64,000 nucleotides of DNA, taken from contig JAYKKI010000052.1 of the NCBI GenBank assembly GCA_039881145.1, positions 13,934,501 to 13,998,500 on the forward strand. The letters run 5' to 3'. The notes beneath the pieces are model-generated. The model saw only the letters and a list, made by a program, of their open reading frames with translations, was not told where the DNA came from and made no database searches. This document shows, piece by piece, positions 36,337-49,245 of this stretch (its first letter is position 1; each line of letters begins with the position of its first letter). The stretch comes from Druceiella hillmani. Its lineage: Eukaryota > Arthropoda > Insecta > Lepidoptera > Hepialidae. A program made the translations under genes and the position numbers.

Positions 36337-36660
36337 TTTAGAGTTCCGTACCTAAAAAGGAAAACTTAATATTTATAAGATCACTCACTTTTCTGTCTAT
36401 CAATATGTCACAACCGTGGAAATTTGGTATAGTAATAAGACATATTAACTCGTACATATCTCAAAAGCTACCATTCTAAAATATTTAAAGTGAAATTTAA
36501 GGGGGTGGGTGTAATATCAAGGGCTTTTTAGAAGTTCACACAAAGGCTACAAGAAAACTATAGTGATCACCCCAGATCTCATAATTTTTGGATATGCATT
36601 ATATTTTAACGTCTTTGAAATATTTAGTAGGCAATATACTTACGCTGCGAAAAATTTACA
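36337..36660 (-). mobile_element. Copy of GGCCAAG/GGGTTCC dispersed repeat
   Basis: Starts on plus with TTAGAGTTCCGTACCTAAAA, then TTTTCTGTCTATCAATATG, GGGGGTGGGTG and TAGTAGGCAATATACTTACG. Same order as the copy at 31797; ends before the GGCCAAG start. Confidence 0.75.
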
Positions 36661-36879
36661 GTTGTAAATAGTTTACAAGAAACGCTTCCTACCCTTAAAC
36701 GTTTACAAGGCTTTCTTACAATATTTTTATGTATCCACCAAATTGTATTATCTTTTTATGTTGGAGACATAATAAAGTCTATTCCTTGATAAATTAGTTC
36801 TGCCTTTGAACTTATACTCCATTGTCTATTATCATCTCACCCAGAGCCAAATAATATCTTCCATATATTTTTCAAAGAC

Positions 36880-37588
36880 TTTTTATTCTCCAATAATTGA
36901 TACGACACATGATTATTATATTTACAATTTACATACTTTCATAAAAATATAAGAATGAAGTGAACGTCTTTATAATAGCATTAATACGTAGATATTAATA
37001 ATCTACTTGATTAACACTTCATTAAACGTAGAATAAATCTTCAAGTAATGAACAAAAGCAACAAAAAGTTTAACACGTAAACTACACTGGAATGCAAATC
37101 ACATCTCTTCACCTTAGAATTTTTATTATCCTATAATTGACACGACCCATGATTAGTGTATTTACAATTTACATACTTTTATAAAAATATTATAACGAAG
37201 TGAACATCTTTACAACAACATTAAAATGTAGGTTTTAATAATTTACTTGATTAACATTTCATTAAAAGTAGAATAAATCTTTAGGTAATGAACAAAAGCA
37301 ACAAAAAGATTAACACGTAAACTGCACTGGAATTCAAACCACATCTCTTCCCCTAAGAATTTTTATTATCCTTTAATTGACACGAACCATGATTAGTGTA
37401 TTTACAATTTACATACTTTTATAAAAATATTATAACGAAGTGAACATCTTTACAACATTAAAATGTAGGTTTAATAATTTACTTGATTAACACTTCATTA
37501 AAAGTAGAATAAATCTTTAAGTAATGAACAAAAGCAACAAAAAGGTTAACACGTAAACTACACTGGAATTCAAACCACATCTCATCCC
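36880..37588. repeat. Tandem array, exactly 240-bp spacing, x3
   Basis: AATTGATACGACACATGATT at 36895 recurs at 37135 and 37375 (with small changes), so two successive periods are both 240 bp; the third unit is shortened slightly inside. Units end with 'AACACGTAAACTACACTGGA' and 'CACATCTCTTC'. Confidence 0.93.
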
Positions 37589-38940
37589 GTTCGTTGTTCG
37601 CGTTAAACGAACTGTCGATTATAAAAAGGAGGTTATTCCATCAGCGTTAAACGCCACAGCTGCACCTTGTACTGAATTAAAGACGTGAACACAACGCATA
37701 CGATTAGCTTCATGACTAAACACTTTAAGCCGACATAAATGGTGCAACAAAACAGATCAGATAATAGAAAATTCCTGACGCCGAACTGGTGGGCTCTTCT
37801 TTCTTGATTAACTATTAAAGTAAAACATCGTACGAATCATTATAATATTTATTGTGATATATGGAATTGCAAACGTCGTCTTTGCGAGCTTACGAAATCT
37901 AATTAATTTTGTAAATAAACAATTTCATTTGCGTTTGAAGTTGCTAAATGATGCACAATGTTTCTCCTTACTTATGTGTATGTGATGTTGATATGTTTCA
38001 ATATAAATATATCTGTAAATGTATATAGAGTACAAGTAAAACTACCGCTTTTAATGTTGAGAAATTTACAATAATTTTTTTTAAAACAAACTTTTCATTT
38101 TGAATTGATATTTCACCAACTTGAAGAGGAACTGGTTATAATATGGTTATATCCAATATAATTAATTTTTAGTACAGTTAAATATAAATTAAGTTCTTTA
38201 ACTGAAAATCATTAACTGAATAATGTCACTAAATGTTTGCACATTAAAATATATACCGATTATCTCTCAATGCAAAATATCTTTTTGAATCTTGCCCTGA
38301 AAAATCCAAATTGTTTATTTTATTAATTAGTTAGTGTTTACTCGTAAAAATATCAATATGCATATTTACCTTATTTCGATTATAATTTTTCATGTACTGA
38401 TAAATCTTAAAATAAAATAATCTATTTAAAAAAAACTATGAATTAAGTTAGATAGTTAATCAGCATATTCTAAATATTATCAAAATTAAAAAATTGTTTT
38501 TCAGTCAGCAAACTGGGGTTTTTCCACTAAAATACTCAAAATTAAATGTTTTTTGTAGTTTTTATTCGTGTAATTTAGAAAAAAACAGGGAGATACAATT
38601 ACTTTTATAAGGTTTTTCAATTTTTTCTGTTAATTGAATCGTAATTGAATTGAATTTCTCGTAAATGCATTACTATGGATAAAAAGTAAACATTTATACT
38701 GTTTTAGAAATAAATCAATAATTTGAAACCCATTGTACTAATTTTTTTAAGAAGAAAATTGAATTTTGTTATGCCTTCTTTTTTAGGGATTGGCCCAAAA
38801 ACAGCTGATTGAGGTTAAATTTTATTTGCCCTATAATAAAGCTATAGACTCTCATAGATTAATATAGGTATAATATACTTTTAGAATGTATTAAATGGGT
38901 GCGACATCATTATTTTTCGTACCAGGTTGCGAATAAGTGA
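37589..38940. other. AT-rich non-coding DNA
   Basis: No gene. TTTCAATATAAATATATCTG at about 37996 repeats a word at about 35368 (TTCCAATATAAATATGTCTG), a small shared fragment. Confidence 0.45.
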
Positions 38941-38943
38941 AAA

Positions 38944-39530
38944 GTATGGATTAGTATTTTGTAACAGGTATAGGTACCTAAACTATACCTGTTACAAAAT
39001 ACTAGTCCATACAAGCATACCGGGTTGTCGGGTGTTCTGTCGGCAGCATGCAATGCAAACACTCGTATTAAAGTACTCAATATTTTTTTGCTGATTACAT
39101 ACCGGGATTTTTAATATTTTTTTAATAAACTTAACAAAAAGTTACAAAAATCTAAATTTAATGATTAATGTTCTGTTCTTACAAAACTCTTAGTCACAGG
39201 CCTTCGGAGACCATAAACGAATATATGTACATCAAAAGTCGATACGCAGTGGAGTTTAGATAGATTAGAGAATACCTAGTATAAAGTAATCACGAAGTAT
39301 TAGCATATAAAATACTAGCGTGTCCAAGAACATGGCATGTTACGAATATGAGCTTATTACGTAGATCGTTTTTGTTTCATTCTTTTGCAAGAAAGAGTTT
39401 ATACAACGAATAGGATAACTTGCGTACGTCCGTAATCGCTTTGTTTCTTTTGCTCATAAAGTAGTATACATTATAGACAGAGACAAAAAGCTGAGAATTT
39501 AATAACAAATTAAGTAAAAAAATTGCACCA
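38944..39530. mobile_element. Dispersed element X, copy 1, starting with a 28-bp hairpin
   Basis: The left end is a hairpin: 28-bp arms at 38944-38971 and 38985-39012 (core TATTTTGTAACAGGTAT) with one mismatch and a 13-nt loop. The body shares ordered words with 58675-59220: TGTTCTGYCGGSA, CAATGGAGTTTRGA-like GCAGTGGAGTTTAGA, ATACCTAGT, GGCATGTTACGAATATGA and TTTTTGTTTCATTCTTT. No coding frame. The class is unknown to me. Confidence 0.75.
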
Positions 39531-40009
39531 GACTGTATATTATAACCAGTTTTCTATTGAAAAGTTTAACCATACTTCATTTGAGTTAAAGAAATTAAAT
39601 TATATCAAAATAATATTTGAGCTAAGCGTACATACTACTGAAGAATCCTAAATTCTTCCAGACATTTTTAAGTTAGAAGATTGATACTAATCTAATTCAT
39701 ATTACTAAACAAATAATTCAGCCGATACCAATTTATATTGAGTAGAATTAATGAATTACCATTACCTAATTATTATGTAAAAAAGCTATTGAAATACGAT
39801 ACATTTGTGGTTCTTTTTTCTGGACAAAGACGAGACAGACACTTAACCAAATAACGCAAATAACTCTTTTTATTATTTATCAAATAACTCTTTTGAACTT
39901 TACACGCCGATCGGCATAGCTAATCTTTATGCCAAATTTCGATCGTAGCTGATGTTTATGCAAAAAATTAATGTTCACACAGATGATTCTTTATGATATT
40001 CGATCTCTT

Positions 40010-40400
40010 ACTTTTAACATACAAAAACTTTGAAAGGTTCAACAATCTGAAGCCCCAAATCAAATGCGCATCGCGTGAGTGGTTTTAGAATTCCGCTACC
40101 GGGTTCCGACCACAATGAGAGTGCAAGAAATAACAACTGACATAATTTACTCCATTCACGCGCGGAATCACTTCGTATCTTAACCGTTTGTTTCATTTAT
40201 AACGGTTTGCAATGGAACGGAATTGCTCGTTGCTTTCCTATATTCCAGCTATTGTTCTCGGCTTATCGCGGCTTTTATGCACCTGTAACTGAGATGCAAC
40301 TGTTTATGTATTAGTACCATTACAGCACAGATACGGTATGCTATTGCGCACGACGTATGGGCCATATTTATTACGACACTGGAATACAATTGTGCTATAT
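40010..40400. other. GC-balanced non-repetitive island
   Basis: Mixed-composition block including CGGCTTATCGCGGCTTTTAT near 40259 and GGGCCATATTTATTACG near 40359 (GCCATATT at 40361 fits the Pho/YY1 type GCCATHWY). A 60-codon ATG frame on the minus strand (40014-40196) crosses its edge without a recognisable domain. Candidate regulatory DNA. Confidence 0.25.
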
Positions 40401-40483
40401 TAGTTTCCTATCACTGATACGATGTTTGTTAATATTTTATTCCATTTATATGGCCAGTTACAGTTAAGCTAGTTGTAGCTTAT

Positions 40484-41255
40484 GTATAAGCAGATCGTAG
40501 TTAGCCATAAAAGTGAAGATACAAATCTCTTCGAAAAGTTTTTAAGATAGTATTACATGCTAATAAGTGGTGAATCATAGGTTACCTTTCCATGAATCTA
40601 CACAGCTATATATTTTTAAGTCAAAAGGATGTTGTAACAAAACTTAAATTAAATTTAGAGATGTCTTATTCCGCCTCTATCGCATCAAACTATGAGTGAA
40701 TATAGAGTTATTAATGAATAAATATTATGTGTAAATCGATAAATATTATGTATGAGCAGATCGTAGTTATTAAAAGTGAAGATACAAAACTCTTCTAACT
40801 GAAAGTTTATAAGATAGTATTATATGCTAATAAGTGATGAATCATAGGTTGCTTACCTTTCCGTGAATCTACATAGGTATATATTTTTGAGTCGGAAGAA
40901 TATTGTAACAAAATTTAAATTAAATTTAGATATCTATTATTTCGCCTCTATCGCATCAAACTGTGCATGAAAATAGAGTTATTAATGTATAAATATTATG
41001 TGTAAATCGATAAATATTATGTGTAAGCAGATCGTAGTTAGCCATAAAAGTGAAGATATAAATCTCTTCTAACTTAAAGTTTTTAAGGTAATATTACATG
41101 CAAATAAGTGATTAATCATACGTTGTTTACCTATTCATGAATCTGCACAGGTATATATTTTTGTGTCGAAAGGATGTTGTAACAAAACTTAAATGAAATT
41201 TAGGGATCTATTATTCCGCCCCTATCGCATCAAACTATGAGTTAACATAGAATTA
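40484..41255. repeat. Tandem array, about 268-bp unit x3
   Basis: GTATAAGCAGATCGTAGTTA-type starts at 40484, 40751 and 41021. Every unit has CATGAATCTAC, 'CGCCTCTATCGCATCAAACT' and a closing AAATATTATGTGTAAATCGA stretch. Copies differ by scattered substitutions. Confidence 0.92.
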
Positions 41256-41935
41256 TTTAAAAATAATTGTAGTTATGCTAAACAGGAATTTAAAATATGT
41301 ATTCGTTCTTTGAATTTCTCCCTTTTTACAAGAACCAAAATTAAATCAGTAAACCTGATACTAAATGGTATCATAATGGAATCACTAATAATTAAAAAAA
41401 TAACCAAGTGAAAAAATTAATTCAAAATTATGTTTTTTTTTGTTTTGGCTTAAATTTTTAAAAGTACAAATATTTTAGATGGTGAAATGGGATGAGATAT
41501 ATTTATTAAAACGTTTAAGTTTTATTCCTTTTGTATAGAATATTCTGTGTGTATATAAATGTATGTGCATTCTCTCAAATTTACCAAGAAACCTACAAGA
41601 AGAAAATATGCTATCCTAAATTTCGTAACTTCCGGCAAAATACCTTTCGGAGATCCTCTTTATTACCTTCTTCCTGTTTCGTTCTGCTTTCTTTTCTTGT
41701 TTATGTGGTAATCAATCAGTAAATAGGAAAAAATGTAACCCAAAAATGACATGAATTTTCTAGCAATACTCAATGCAACATTTACATTTATTAAAAAGCA
41801 AATATAATTGTTTGATACACCATATTTGAACCCAATTAAGGAAAATAAATAAAAAATTGCGGATTGTTTTTTTTTATTAAAAAAACTGAAACACCATACA
41901 AAATAAAAGTAGCAACATATAGTATGCTGCTAAGA
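41256..41935. other. AT-rich non-coding DNA
   Basis: No gene or array recognised. Confidence 0.5.
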
Positions 41936-41939
41936 ATAT

Positions 41940-42130
41940 GCTCCCGTTTCGCTTCGGCCACCCAGTAGTAATCTTTTACGCATTCGAACCGTATGGGCGG
42001 CAGGTACCAGCCCGGACTTGTCTCGGACAGTTCTTGCGTTTCCCGTCTAGCTACACTCTCACAATGCGTCCCGATATCTGATCTACCCAACGCACGCCTT
42101 TATAGCTCTGGCCTTTGGAATTACATTACG
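41940..42130. other. GC-rich block with SINE-like pol III motifs
   Basis: Both strands are partly open here but with no family I recognise. On the minus strand TAGCTAGACGGG (about 42044-42055) fits an A box and GGTTCGAATGC (about 41980-41990) fits a B box in the right order, about 60 bp apart, which would suit a degenerate SINE head. The TψC stem is poor. An exon remnant is the alternative. Confidence 0.2.
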
Positions 42131-42529
42131 ATCGTCCAACTTAATCACGATAATGCTTACGAAAATATTTGCTTTCTTAAACATAAAAATGGCTTTCACA
42201 AGAAAGAAAATTCTTGTAAAATTAGTTTTCCTGTTTCCTCTTCAAAAAGCCGTTATTGACTAAACGATAAATATTATTCAGGTTTTAGATTCGTATTCAG
42301 GTTTTACGGATATCGTTTCACTGATCAGTTAAGCATTAGTTCGAAATATAAGTAATAAAAAAAATTATATTAAGTTTTAGACGATTTTTGTTTATATGAT
42401 ATTATGTCAATATATTAATAAGCAAATTCCTAATTAAAATACCAATTAAATTATGAATTAAATTAGAATCCAGCATTGGAAGTTTCAATTTTGATTTGAA
42501 GATTGAATTTGTCAATTCAGAGAAACTAA

Positions 42530-42800
42530 ACATACAATGCGCAACGCAGATGAATGACATTTGTAGGTAATGAACCGGCGGCCGTAAATTGCCGACTTTT
42601 CTTGGACAAGCTGCAGTACCGACTTTCCTCCAAATTACCGCAAAAATTAAAATGCGCGCCGCTGATTATGTGTTTAATAGTCTGCTAGCGCGTATTCAGT
42701 CTATTTTCTGTCCTTTTCTCTATTAGTGGGTTTGAATTCGTCACTTTTGAATCGACGAGAGTCGGTCAGAGTTGCTCCGATTTTATTGTTTGATCGTTTA
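42530..42800. other. GC-balanced non-repetitive island
   Basis: Contains AACCGGCGGCCGTAAATTGC near 42571, TTAAAATGCGCGCCGCTGAT near 42648 and GATTTTATTG near 42779. No long frame. Homeodomain-like TTTATTG and TGATTATG words suggest regulatory DNA; inference only. Confidence 0.25.
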
Positions 42801-44255
42801 TACAGGACGTTTACCATAAAGCAGTAAATATTATATACGTTGTTTCTATAGCAGATGTATGGTATTCTATATTATAAAAAAACAAAATGTGAAGAAAAAA
42901 ATTTGTGAAGAAAACAATGTAAACTGCCAAAGTTACTTTATCGAATAGAAAAATTTACTAAATTAAAAAATAATATGATTTAAATTATTCTTTTTAATAA
43001 AATTTTATTAAATTATGTAACTGACCATAATAAATTCTAGCTGATTTAAATTAGAGTTAAAAACGCGCTTTCACTAATTTGGAGTTCTTAGTAAGATGAT
43101 GTTTTTCGTGGTCATAAAATAATTTAAAGCCTTATAATAAAATAAAGAAAACTTTGTTTCTAAATTCAGTATACCTCACAAAAATCATCATATCTCAACG
43201 TCGTATCAGCTACCATATATTTAACTAGTACATATATCGTGCAAGGTATTGTACTATTCTTGACCTCTTTCAATTTTTTGACGAGAGATTTACATCATGA
43301 TTTTCTATGGCATTGATTGAAAATTAAATAGTATATTCAGTTATAAATGTATTTACGCCATTGCAAAAACCTATTGATATCTTAATATTACATCTTAATA
43401 AAAATCACCAAATGCTAGTTGAGGTTGTATTACAAAGATTCCGTACATTTATTAGTTTGAACCTTTATACAATCAGTACAACTTCTTATCATTAAAATAG
43501 CGTTACGTTGATGAAAGGTTTATCTCATAACTAACAGATCTTTAGAATCGAAGGCAATCTTAGAGTTTATTGTTTATTTACAAGAAATTTAAAATATTAA
43601 TCAATAAATTAGTTTTGATGATGACCTAAAAACCAAATAGGCTTAAAAACGCTGAATTGCCCAATCTTTCAAGAATTTTTTTGAACATCTTTATTCTCCA
43701 TTCCAAAAATTTTTTCAACCATATTACGTCTAAGTAGACGACAATTTTCCTTCTTGGCTCCTTTTGTATCTATGAGTTTCTAAACTTACTTAACTTTTAT
43801 ACGATTTTCGCTTTTAAGTCAAAAATTACATTACATTGGTAATTGTTGATAATAGTTGATAATAGTTACACCTTGTTGATAATAGTTACATTACATTGAT
43901 AACCTTGTAGTTAATTCAAATAGTTACATTAAGTTGGTAACATTGGTTGGCCTTCAGGTTATGCCATTTCTAAATAACGTCGTTTTTATATTTTTAGTGT
44001 GTCATTTGAATTCTTTTAAAGTTTGTGAAGAGAATGAAAAAACAATTACATTTGAAAATTATTTTATACTTTCATTATTTCTATTGATATAAACACAATT
44101 TTGAGCAACAGAAACGAAACTACTTCTCTTTTTGGATATGGTGTCGATCTGAATCAGATGCAGTTCGTTTTTTTGTAAACAGAACGTGCTATATATTGGC
44201 AACCAAATTTATACTCAACTTTTAATTAATTTTCCATAAACTGACGTTTCCTGGA
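42801..44255. other. AT-rich DNA with a small GATAATAGTTACA repeat
   Basis: No gene. At 43842-43945 the word TTGATAATAGTTACATTACA and shortened versions occur four to five times with irregular spacing. Confidence 0.5.
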
Positions 44256-44259
44256 CCAT

Positions 44260-44790
44260 TTCCTTATAATTTTTTGACCTCACGTTGGTTAAATACACCT
44301 ACTATCCAGCTGAATATCTATCGACGAATCGCTTTAACGAAACGAACATTTGCCTAGTTATCGAATTATATCATCGAACCATGTCCTTTAGACGTCTACT
44401 GTACGGGAATAATTGACCTCCAATCATTCCTATCTTGACACCAGATCACAATGCCACTCGAGCTTTGATTAAATCGAACGATCAACTTAAAAGAAATCCC
44501 GACCTACGTGTTCTTGGTGGATAGTGACTGAACGTGTAGCACCATTACCATATTGTGTTATGATATATAATATTATGGGAATCTCATTAGTGTTCGCTCA
44601 GTAGGTATCAATAAACGGCAGTTAGTCGAGTACTAATGTGATTCATAGATTGCCAACGATAATTCAAATGGTCCATTATGTTATCCACTTAAAGCTTCGC
44701 ACAGATATTTATCTTTTATTATGAAGCGCTAGTAACATTAATTCGCGAAGTGTTTTAGTAATTCGTCCGTAATATATTGCAATGTTTGTT
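44260..44790. other. GC-balanced non-repetitive island
   Basis: Long mixed-composition block (for example GTTATCGAATTATATCATCG near 44357 and GGCAGTTAGTCGAGTACTAA near 44617) with many ATTA-core words and no open frame. Candidate regulatory DNA. Confidence 0.25.
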
Positions 44791-46080
44791 TCGCCATAAA
44801 TTTATTTTTCATTAATTGTGAAAAATAAAATGATGAATAAATCGAATGTAAACAAACTACAAATAATATTATTCATTCTCTATAAAAGTTATCTAAAGGA
44901 CACTGAGAAGATGACCTTAAACGACCTTTTTAATACCTTGAATACTAGACGAATTGTTTCACAAACGCAAAAATAATAAACTACGAGTTCGGACTAGTAA
45001 TCAATATAGAGAATTTCGCATCTAACATTAAAATTATATTTAGAAAACTGTTGTTTTGCAATACGAAACCAATCAACTCAAACGACATTTAATTAAAGCG
45101 ATCCAAATAATTAATGAACATTTCGCCTAAAGCAGTATATTCGCTGTTGACAATAACAACACAAAGACTCCGACACTTGATAACGGAACGTGAGATAATA
45201 CAAATACGATTTAAGAATCTCACTAATTACATTCATAGATACACGTTCACGCACTTCTTTTTTGCTCAATCCATCAAAGGCGAGATAAATTCCTCACGTA
45301 GAAAGAGAGGGGCGCCAGTAATAGTTTGAATGTTGCTTTATAAACAATGATAAGATCCAGATTCACGTACACGCAACATGTCTACTTCTGTTCAGCTCAG
45401 CGGTTCTATAACGTAGATTTATGGTGAATGTTATTTTAGGTTCGGATTAGCCATATCTAGATATAATTATTTGTGTCTATATTTAGAAACTTCTATCGTT
45501 AAGTCGATTGATTTCTAGATAAACCTATATCGGTAAAGGTTAACATGAAAAGTAAGATTCTATGTAATTAAATCGTATCGTGCATATATATAAATAGGTT
45601 TCATACATAGCATTGCGTTTTCTAATACAAATCATTTTTGTAAGTACTTTAGAGGGAGAGATGCAGTGAAACTCACTTCTCTTCTTCAAAACTTAAGAAA
45701 AATTTGTTTGTATTCAAACTACACTTGATTTAAGTCGACAACGCTATGGTAATTAAAAGAAAAGCTCATATATTATTCAGTGTAGTAAATCATACGATAC
45801 TATAATTTTCAATGATCACAACGATTTACGAAAATTGACTTTATGCAGTTCTGGAAAAAGATGATTATAAAGAAAACCAGGGATTATTCTAAACCGTAAT
45901 ACTATTTTATTGAAACAATTAAAGCTTCCTATTGGTCAAAATTCAGTGAATTTCTTCTAGTACTATGTGTATGCGGAAACGACAGATGAAATATTGAGTA
46001 TTTTCCAATCGATTGGCGATAAAGAACGTTATTTTCAATATAAAACGTGTTATGGAAAACATTAAAATCTTATCTACAAA
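44791..46080. other. AT-rich DNA with one weak ATG frame
   Basis: An ATG frame of 71 codons at 45114-45329 ends in a basic 'SSRRKRGAPVIV' but has no signal peptide or domain, so it is not called. No repeats recognised. Confidence 0.4.
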
Positions 46081-46085
46081 AGTGA

Positions 46086-46295
46086 GTGATTCCTGAAGAG
46101 AACATTTTGGGACGCGATGACGATTGGGATGCACTGGTTCGAGCGGACGCCATCACGACGTCTATTATTCACGCCGGACATTACCCTAATGGACACCATT
46201 ATCAGAACATCACACACAATGCAAGCAGCTTAGATCGACGGCGTGAGTTGATTATTTTGTCGGAAAAAATGAGGTTAGATATTGCATTCGACTGA
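46086..46295 (+). other. Coding-like frame without ATG start
   Basis: After a TGA, a 69-codon frame runs GTG..TGA with balanced composition ('GRDDDWDALVRADAITTSII', 'AGHYPNGHHYQNITHN') and several CpGs. It could be an exon remnant or piece of an insertion. I do not recognise it, and no splice sites were convincing. Confidence 0.2.
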
Positions 46296-46589
46296 ATTGA
46301 GGTTTCATGTCAGCCGGATAACAATTGTAAAGAAGTGGCCTGCAAATAAGGAGAAATCTATTACGAAATCATTTTCAAAAGTTTTGCGTTCATATTGGGA
46401 GATGTGGGAATTCAAATATTATCTTTTATATTTGATATTATTAGGAACTTCGACGAATTTGCGATTATTCAAATTCTACAAATGTATCAATTGTTCGTCG
46501 GTAGCTGTACCTCCGCAACAATTCTCAGTGAGTTGGGTAATTACGTATCAATAAAGCGCTGTCTTATTGCTTATATATATTTACGTACA

Positions 46590-46597
<8 letters not shown>

Positions 46598-46642
<45 letters not shown>
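46598..46642. repeat. AT microsatellite
   Basis: About 44 bp of AT repeats after GTGTGTAT. The 87-codon frame ending in Ile-Tyr repeats is an artefact. Confidence 0.95.
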
Positions 46643-46648
<6 letters not shown>

Positions 46649-46963
46649 CCTCCTATAGCTATTGGAGGAATCTTGAAAATTTATAAAAACAAATTTAGAC
46701 ATTTGTCTGTCTGACACTAAGATCGAAAAGTTTATTTGGTTTTTTTATTTAGGGGTATAAATTTCTACTATTATCTAAAATAGCTGTAAAACTGTAAATA
46801 CCAACTAATGAATCTGTGAGGATTATCCACTGACATATATCTATAATTCTCTTAGAACAATACAATATTTTATGAAAAATACAAATGTTTTAACAGCTAT
46901 CATACTACAATACTTAGGATATAATTCGAATTAAAAGGATATAATGATTCCATACACATTTAG

Positions 46964-47131
46964 GTATATTTAAAATTTAAAATATTTATGGATATATGGT
47001 ATTTCTGTGAAGCTATTTACAAATGTTAAAATTACTTTTCACCTTATGTATATTTAAAATTTAAAACTGTTTATGGTTATATGGTATTTCTATCAAGCTA
47101 TTTACAAATTTTAAAATTATTTTTCTCCTTG
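46964..47131. repeat. 84-bp tandem duplication
   Basis: GTATATTTAAAATTTAAAA at 46964 and 47048, each followed by ATATGGTATTTCT, AAGCTATTTACAAAT and TTAAAATTA. Confidence 0.9.
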
Positions 47132-47281
47132 TAAATATATTATCTAGTATATTTTTCTTAGTTTTAAAATATTTTTCGTTTCTCGAAAATTATAATATTT
47201 AGAATCATCATTATGGTTTTCTTGTAAATTTTGGGTAAACTTCTAGTGAGTTGATTTTTTTCATGATTTTAACTTTATCAG

Positions 47282-47545
47282 TTACAGAGATGGAATAGGG
47301 AATGACATGGTTTCCATGGGCATTCTATTAATATCTATAGAGCTTAAGGACGTGAATACTGAAAAAAAAAACATTTCGGAACCATCATAACTCGCCTCTT
47401 TAATTCGTAGTGCCCACAAAACCTGTCCATCCCAAAATTCTGAACCAAGTATTTTTAGATTCTTATTATCACACAATATGTGAACCGTGAGTATTCTCAA
47501 AAATATTCTGTTTTTTCTTTTATTTCTTATGATAAAAAAATATTG
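47282..47545 (-). pseudogene. Possible relic of a Dpr/DIP-like immunoglobulin domain exon
   Basis: The minus strand is open for about 88 codons from after a TAA (about 47548) to TAA at 47282, with no ATG start. It reads 'NRIFLRILTVHILC', 'DNKNLKIL', 'WALRIKEASYDGSEMF' and, after a poly-T run, 'DINRMPMETMSF'. Dpr/DIP Ig1 domains read roughly ILTv..(S)DQRFqV..W.L.IK.aq..D.G.YeCQ(I/V)(S/N)T.P. The order and spacing of ILTV, the D-x-x-x-hydrophobic run, W-x-L-x-I-K and the late INxxPM are suggestive. The D-x-G-x-Y-x-C core is not intact and its Cys is absent. TTTTTTTTTTCAG (about 47359-47371 on plus, reversed) looks like a splice acceptor inside the frame. Such genes have very long introns, which would suit this gene-poor window. 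Chance resemblance is a real alternative. Confidence 0.2.
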
Positions 47546-47549
47546 AAAT

Positions 47550-48285
47550 TATGGAATAAAAATTCAAAAAAGAGAAAGAAAAGTTTGTCGGTGCATGTAA
47601 ATTACACAATTTTTTAATTTAATTTGGAAAAATACTTCATGAGGGAAATTTCTAGAGTATCATTATTAATTAAAACAATTTTGTAAACTTACTATTTTTT
47701 TAATTTATACTTTCTGGTTACGTATACATTAAATTAACTTATTTAATATTATGGTAATTTTTTTCAAATTATTGTATTTAAAACGTTCACATATCTGATA
47801 ATAGTCTGTAGCATAAATATATGTATTTCAAATTTTCTTTTGTATCAAAGACGTATTTGTTTCTAATATAAGTTGAATAAATAGCAAGTATAGAGCGATA
47901 TGATAACAACAGAAATTTTCAGTCATAGAAATAAAAACAATAGAAATTTTCAGTCGCTGGTACACAAATTACTTTATTGAATTAACTGTCTGATACTACT
48001 GTGAGTAGTAAAATTTTTACTTAATTCTATCAACTGCAAAATTAAGAATTCAAGTTGTCAACTTGTTAGTAAGTCCTAACTTTCAAAAATAATAAAACTA
48101 GATTAATAACTCAATTAATAATATTTGACATTGATAATCTGTTTTTAAAAATGATTAAATTTTATATTAGGAGATAAATAATAGACAATTTTACATATTT
48201 TCACCGGCAGATAGATCAATTTTTAAATATGATGACAGTTTCTATAAGCTGAGACAATTTAAAGCAAGAAATGTTTACTTAAATT
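47550..48285. other. AT-rich DNA with a small direct repeat
   Basis: No gene. ACAGAAATTTTCAGTC at 47910 recurs as ATAGAAATTTTCAGTC at 47940. Confidence 0.5.
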
Positions 48286-48289
48286 AACT

Positions 48290-48640
48290 CCGAAATTAAC
48301 CTACGCCAGCCTATATCTAATATGAAAATATTTTATTAAACAACTTCCGGCAACTTCCGTTTCTCGTTCCCCAAATTTATCAAACAGCCTCCATTATTAG
48401 AAGGTCCTAATAAAACGCTCACAGGTAAATTAAATGAGGTTAAGGACCTTTCGATTATAAAAGGTTACAGTAGACGATATTTATTTCCTCAAGTCGAGTG
48501 TTATAACAAGCATATCTTAGCAAATTTATTATTTTTAAATTATTTTTCAACGAGGCCTTCATCTCGAGTGTCCTACGACCGTACTTGAGATTATATTTAT
48601 GAGGTGCTTTCCGTCTTCGTCAATTTAGTGTTTATTAAAT
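48290..48640. other. GC-balanced non-repetitive island
   Basis: Contains CAACTTCCGGCAACTTCCGT (a short internal direct repeat, about 48341-48360), AGGTTAAGGACCTTTCGATT near 48438 and CTCGAGTGTCCTACGACCG near 48564. No long frame. Candidate regulatory DNA. Confidence 0.25.
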
Positions 48641-49245
48641 TTTATTTTTGATGTCTGAGGCACTCGAGTTTATTTTTTTACAAAATGACATAAATTATTA
48701 TTGCAAGGTTCGTAAGAAAGAATATAAAAAAATCATCGAAAAATTCGTAATACGTATGGTGAATAATTATTCGTTTCAATGTTTTTTCTTTATATCAAAA
48801 TAATTTTGTCTTTGGCTTGTTATAATAATTTTATACGCATATTTTTGGAGAAAAAGAAATCTTTTTTGTACATTTTTCACCAAAATTACATAGTTTTTAA
48901 TTAACACAATCTATGTAATATATAAAAGTCAAATATCAATCATAATTAATGTATCAACGGATTTTAAAATCCGCTATAAACTAGAAATTTAGCAACTAAT
49001 TATTGGCTTCCACATTTTTCCCTTAGCTTTTCCAAGTGCCCGCTAAGAAAGGGTTTTTTTTCGAAATTAAACTCGTGAAGTGAAAAAATGGGCATGAAAA
49101 ATTGTATTGTATTTCTCAGTAATTAAAGTTAGAGACATAAATATTTTAATTTAGACTCAAAAAATAAAAAATACCTATTTCAGCGTCTTTGGAAACTCAC
49201 CAACAGTAAGAAATTATTATGTAATAAAGCGAATAAAAAAATCGT
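48641..49245. other. AT-rich DNA with a 16-bp palindrome
   Basis: No gene. CGGATTTTAAAATCCG at 48958-48973 is a perfect palindrome. Confidence 0.5.

Noticed and set aside
45114..45329. ATG frame ending in a dibasic RRKR stretch, neuropeptide-like at first sight
   Set aside because: No signal peptide, no amidation Gly-Lys/Arg pattern and no repeats of a mature peptide.
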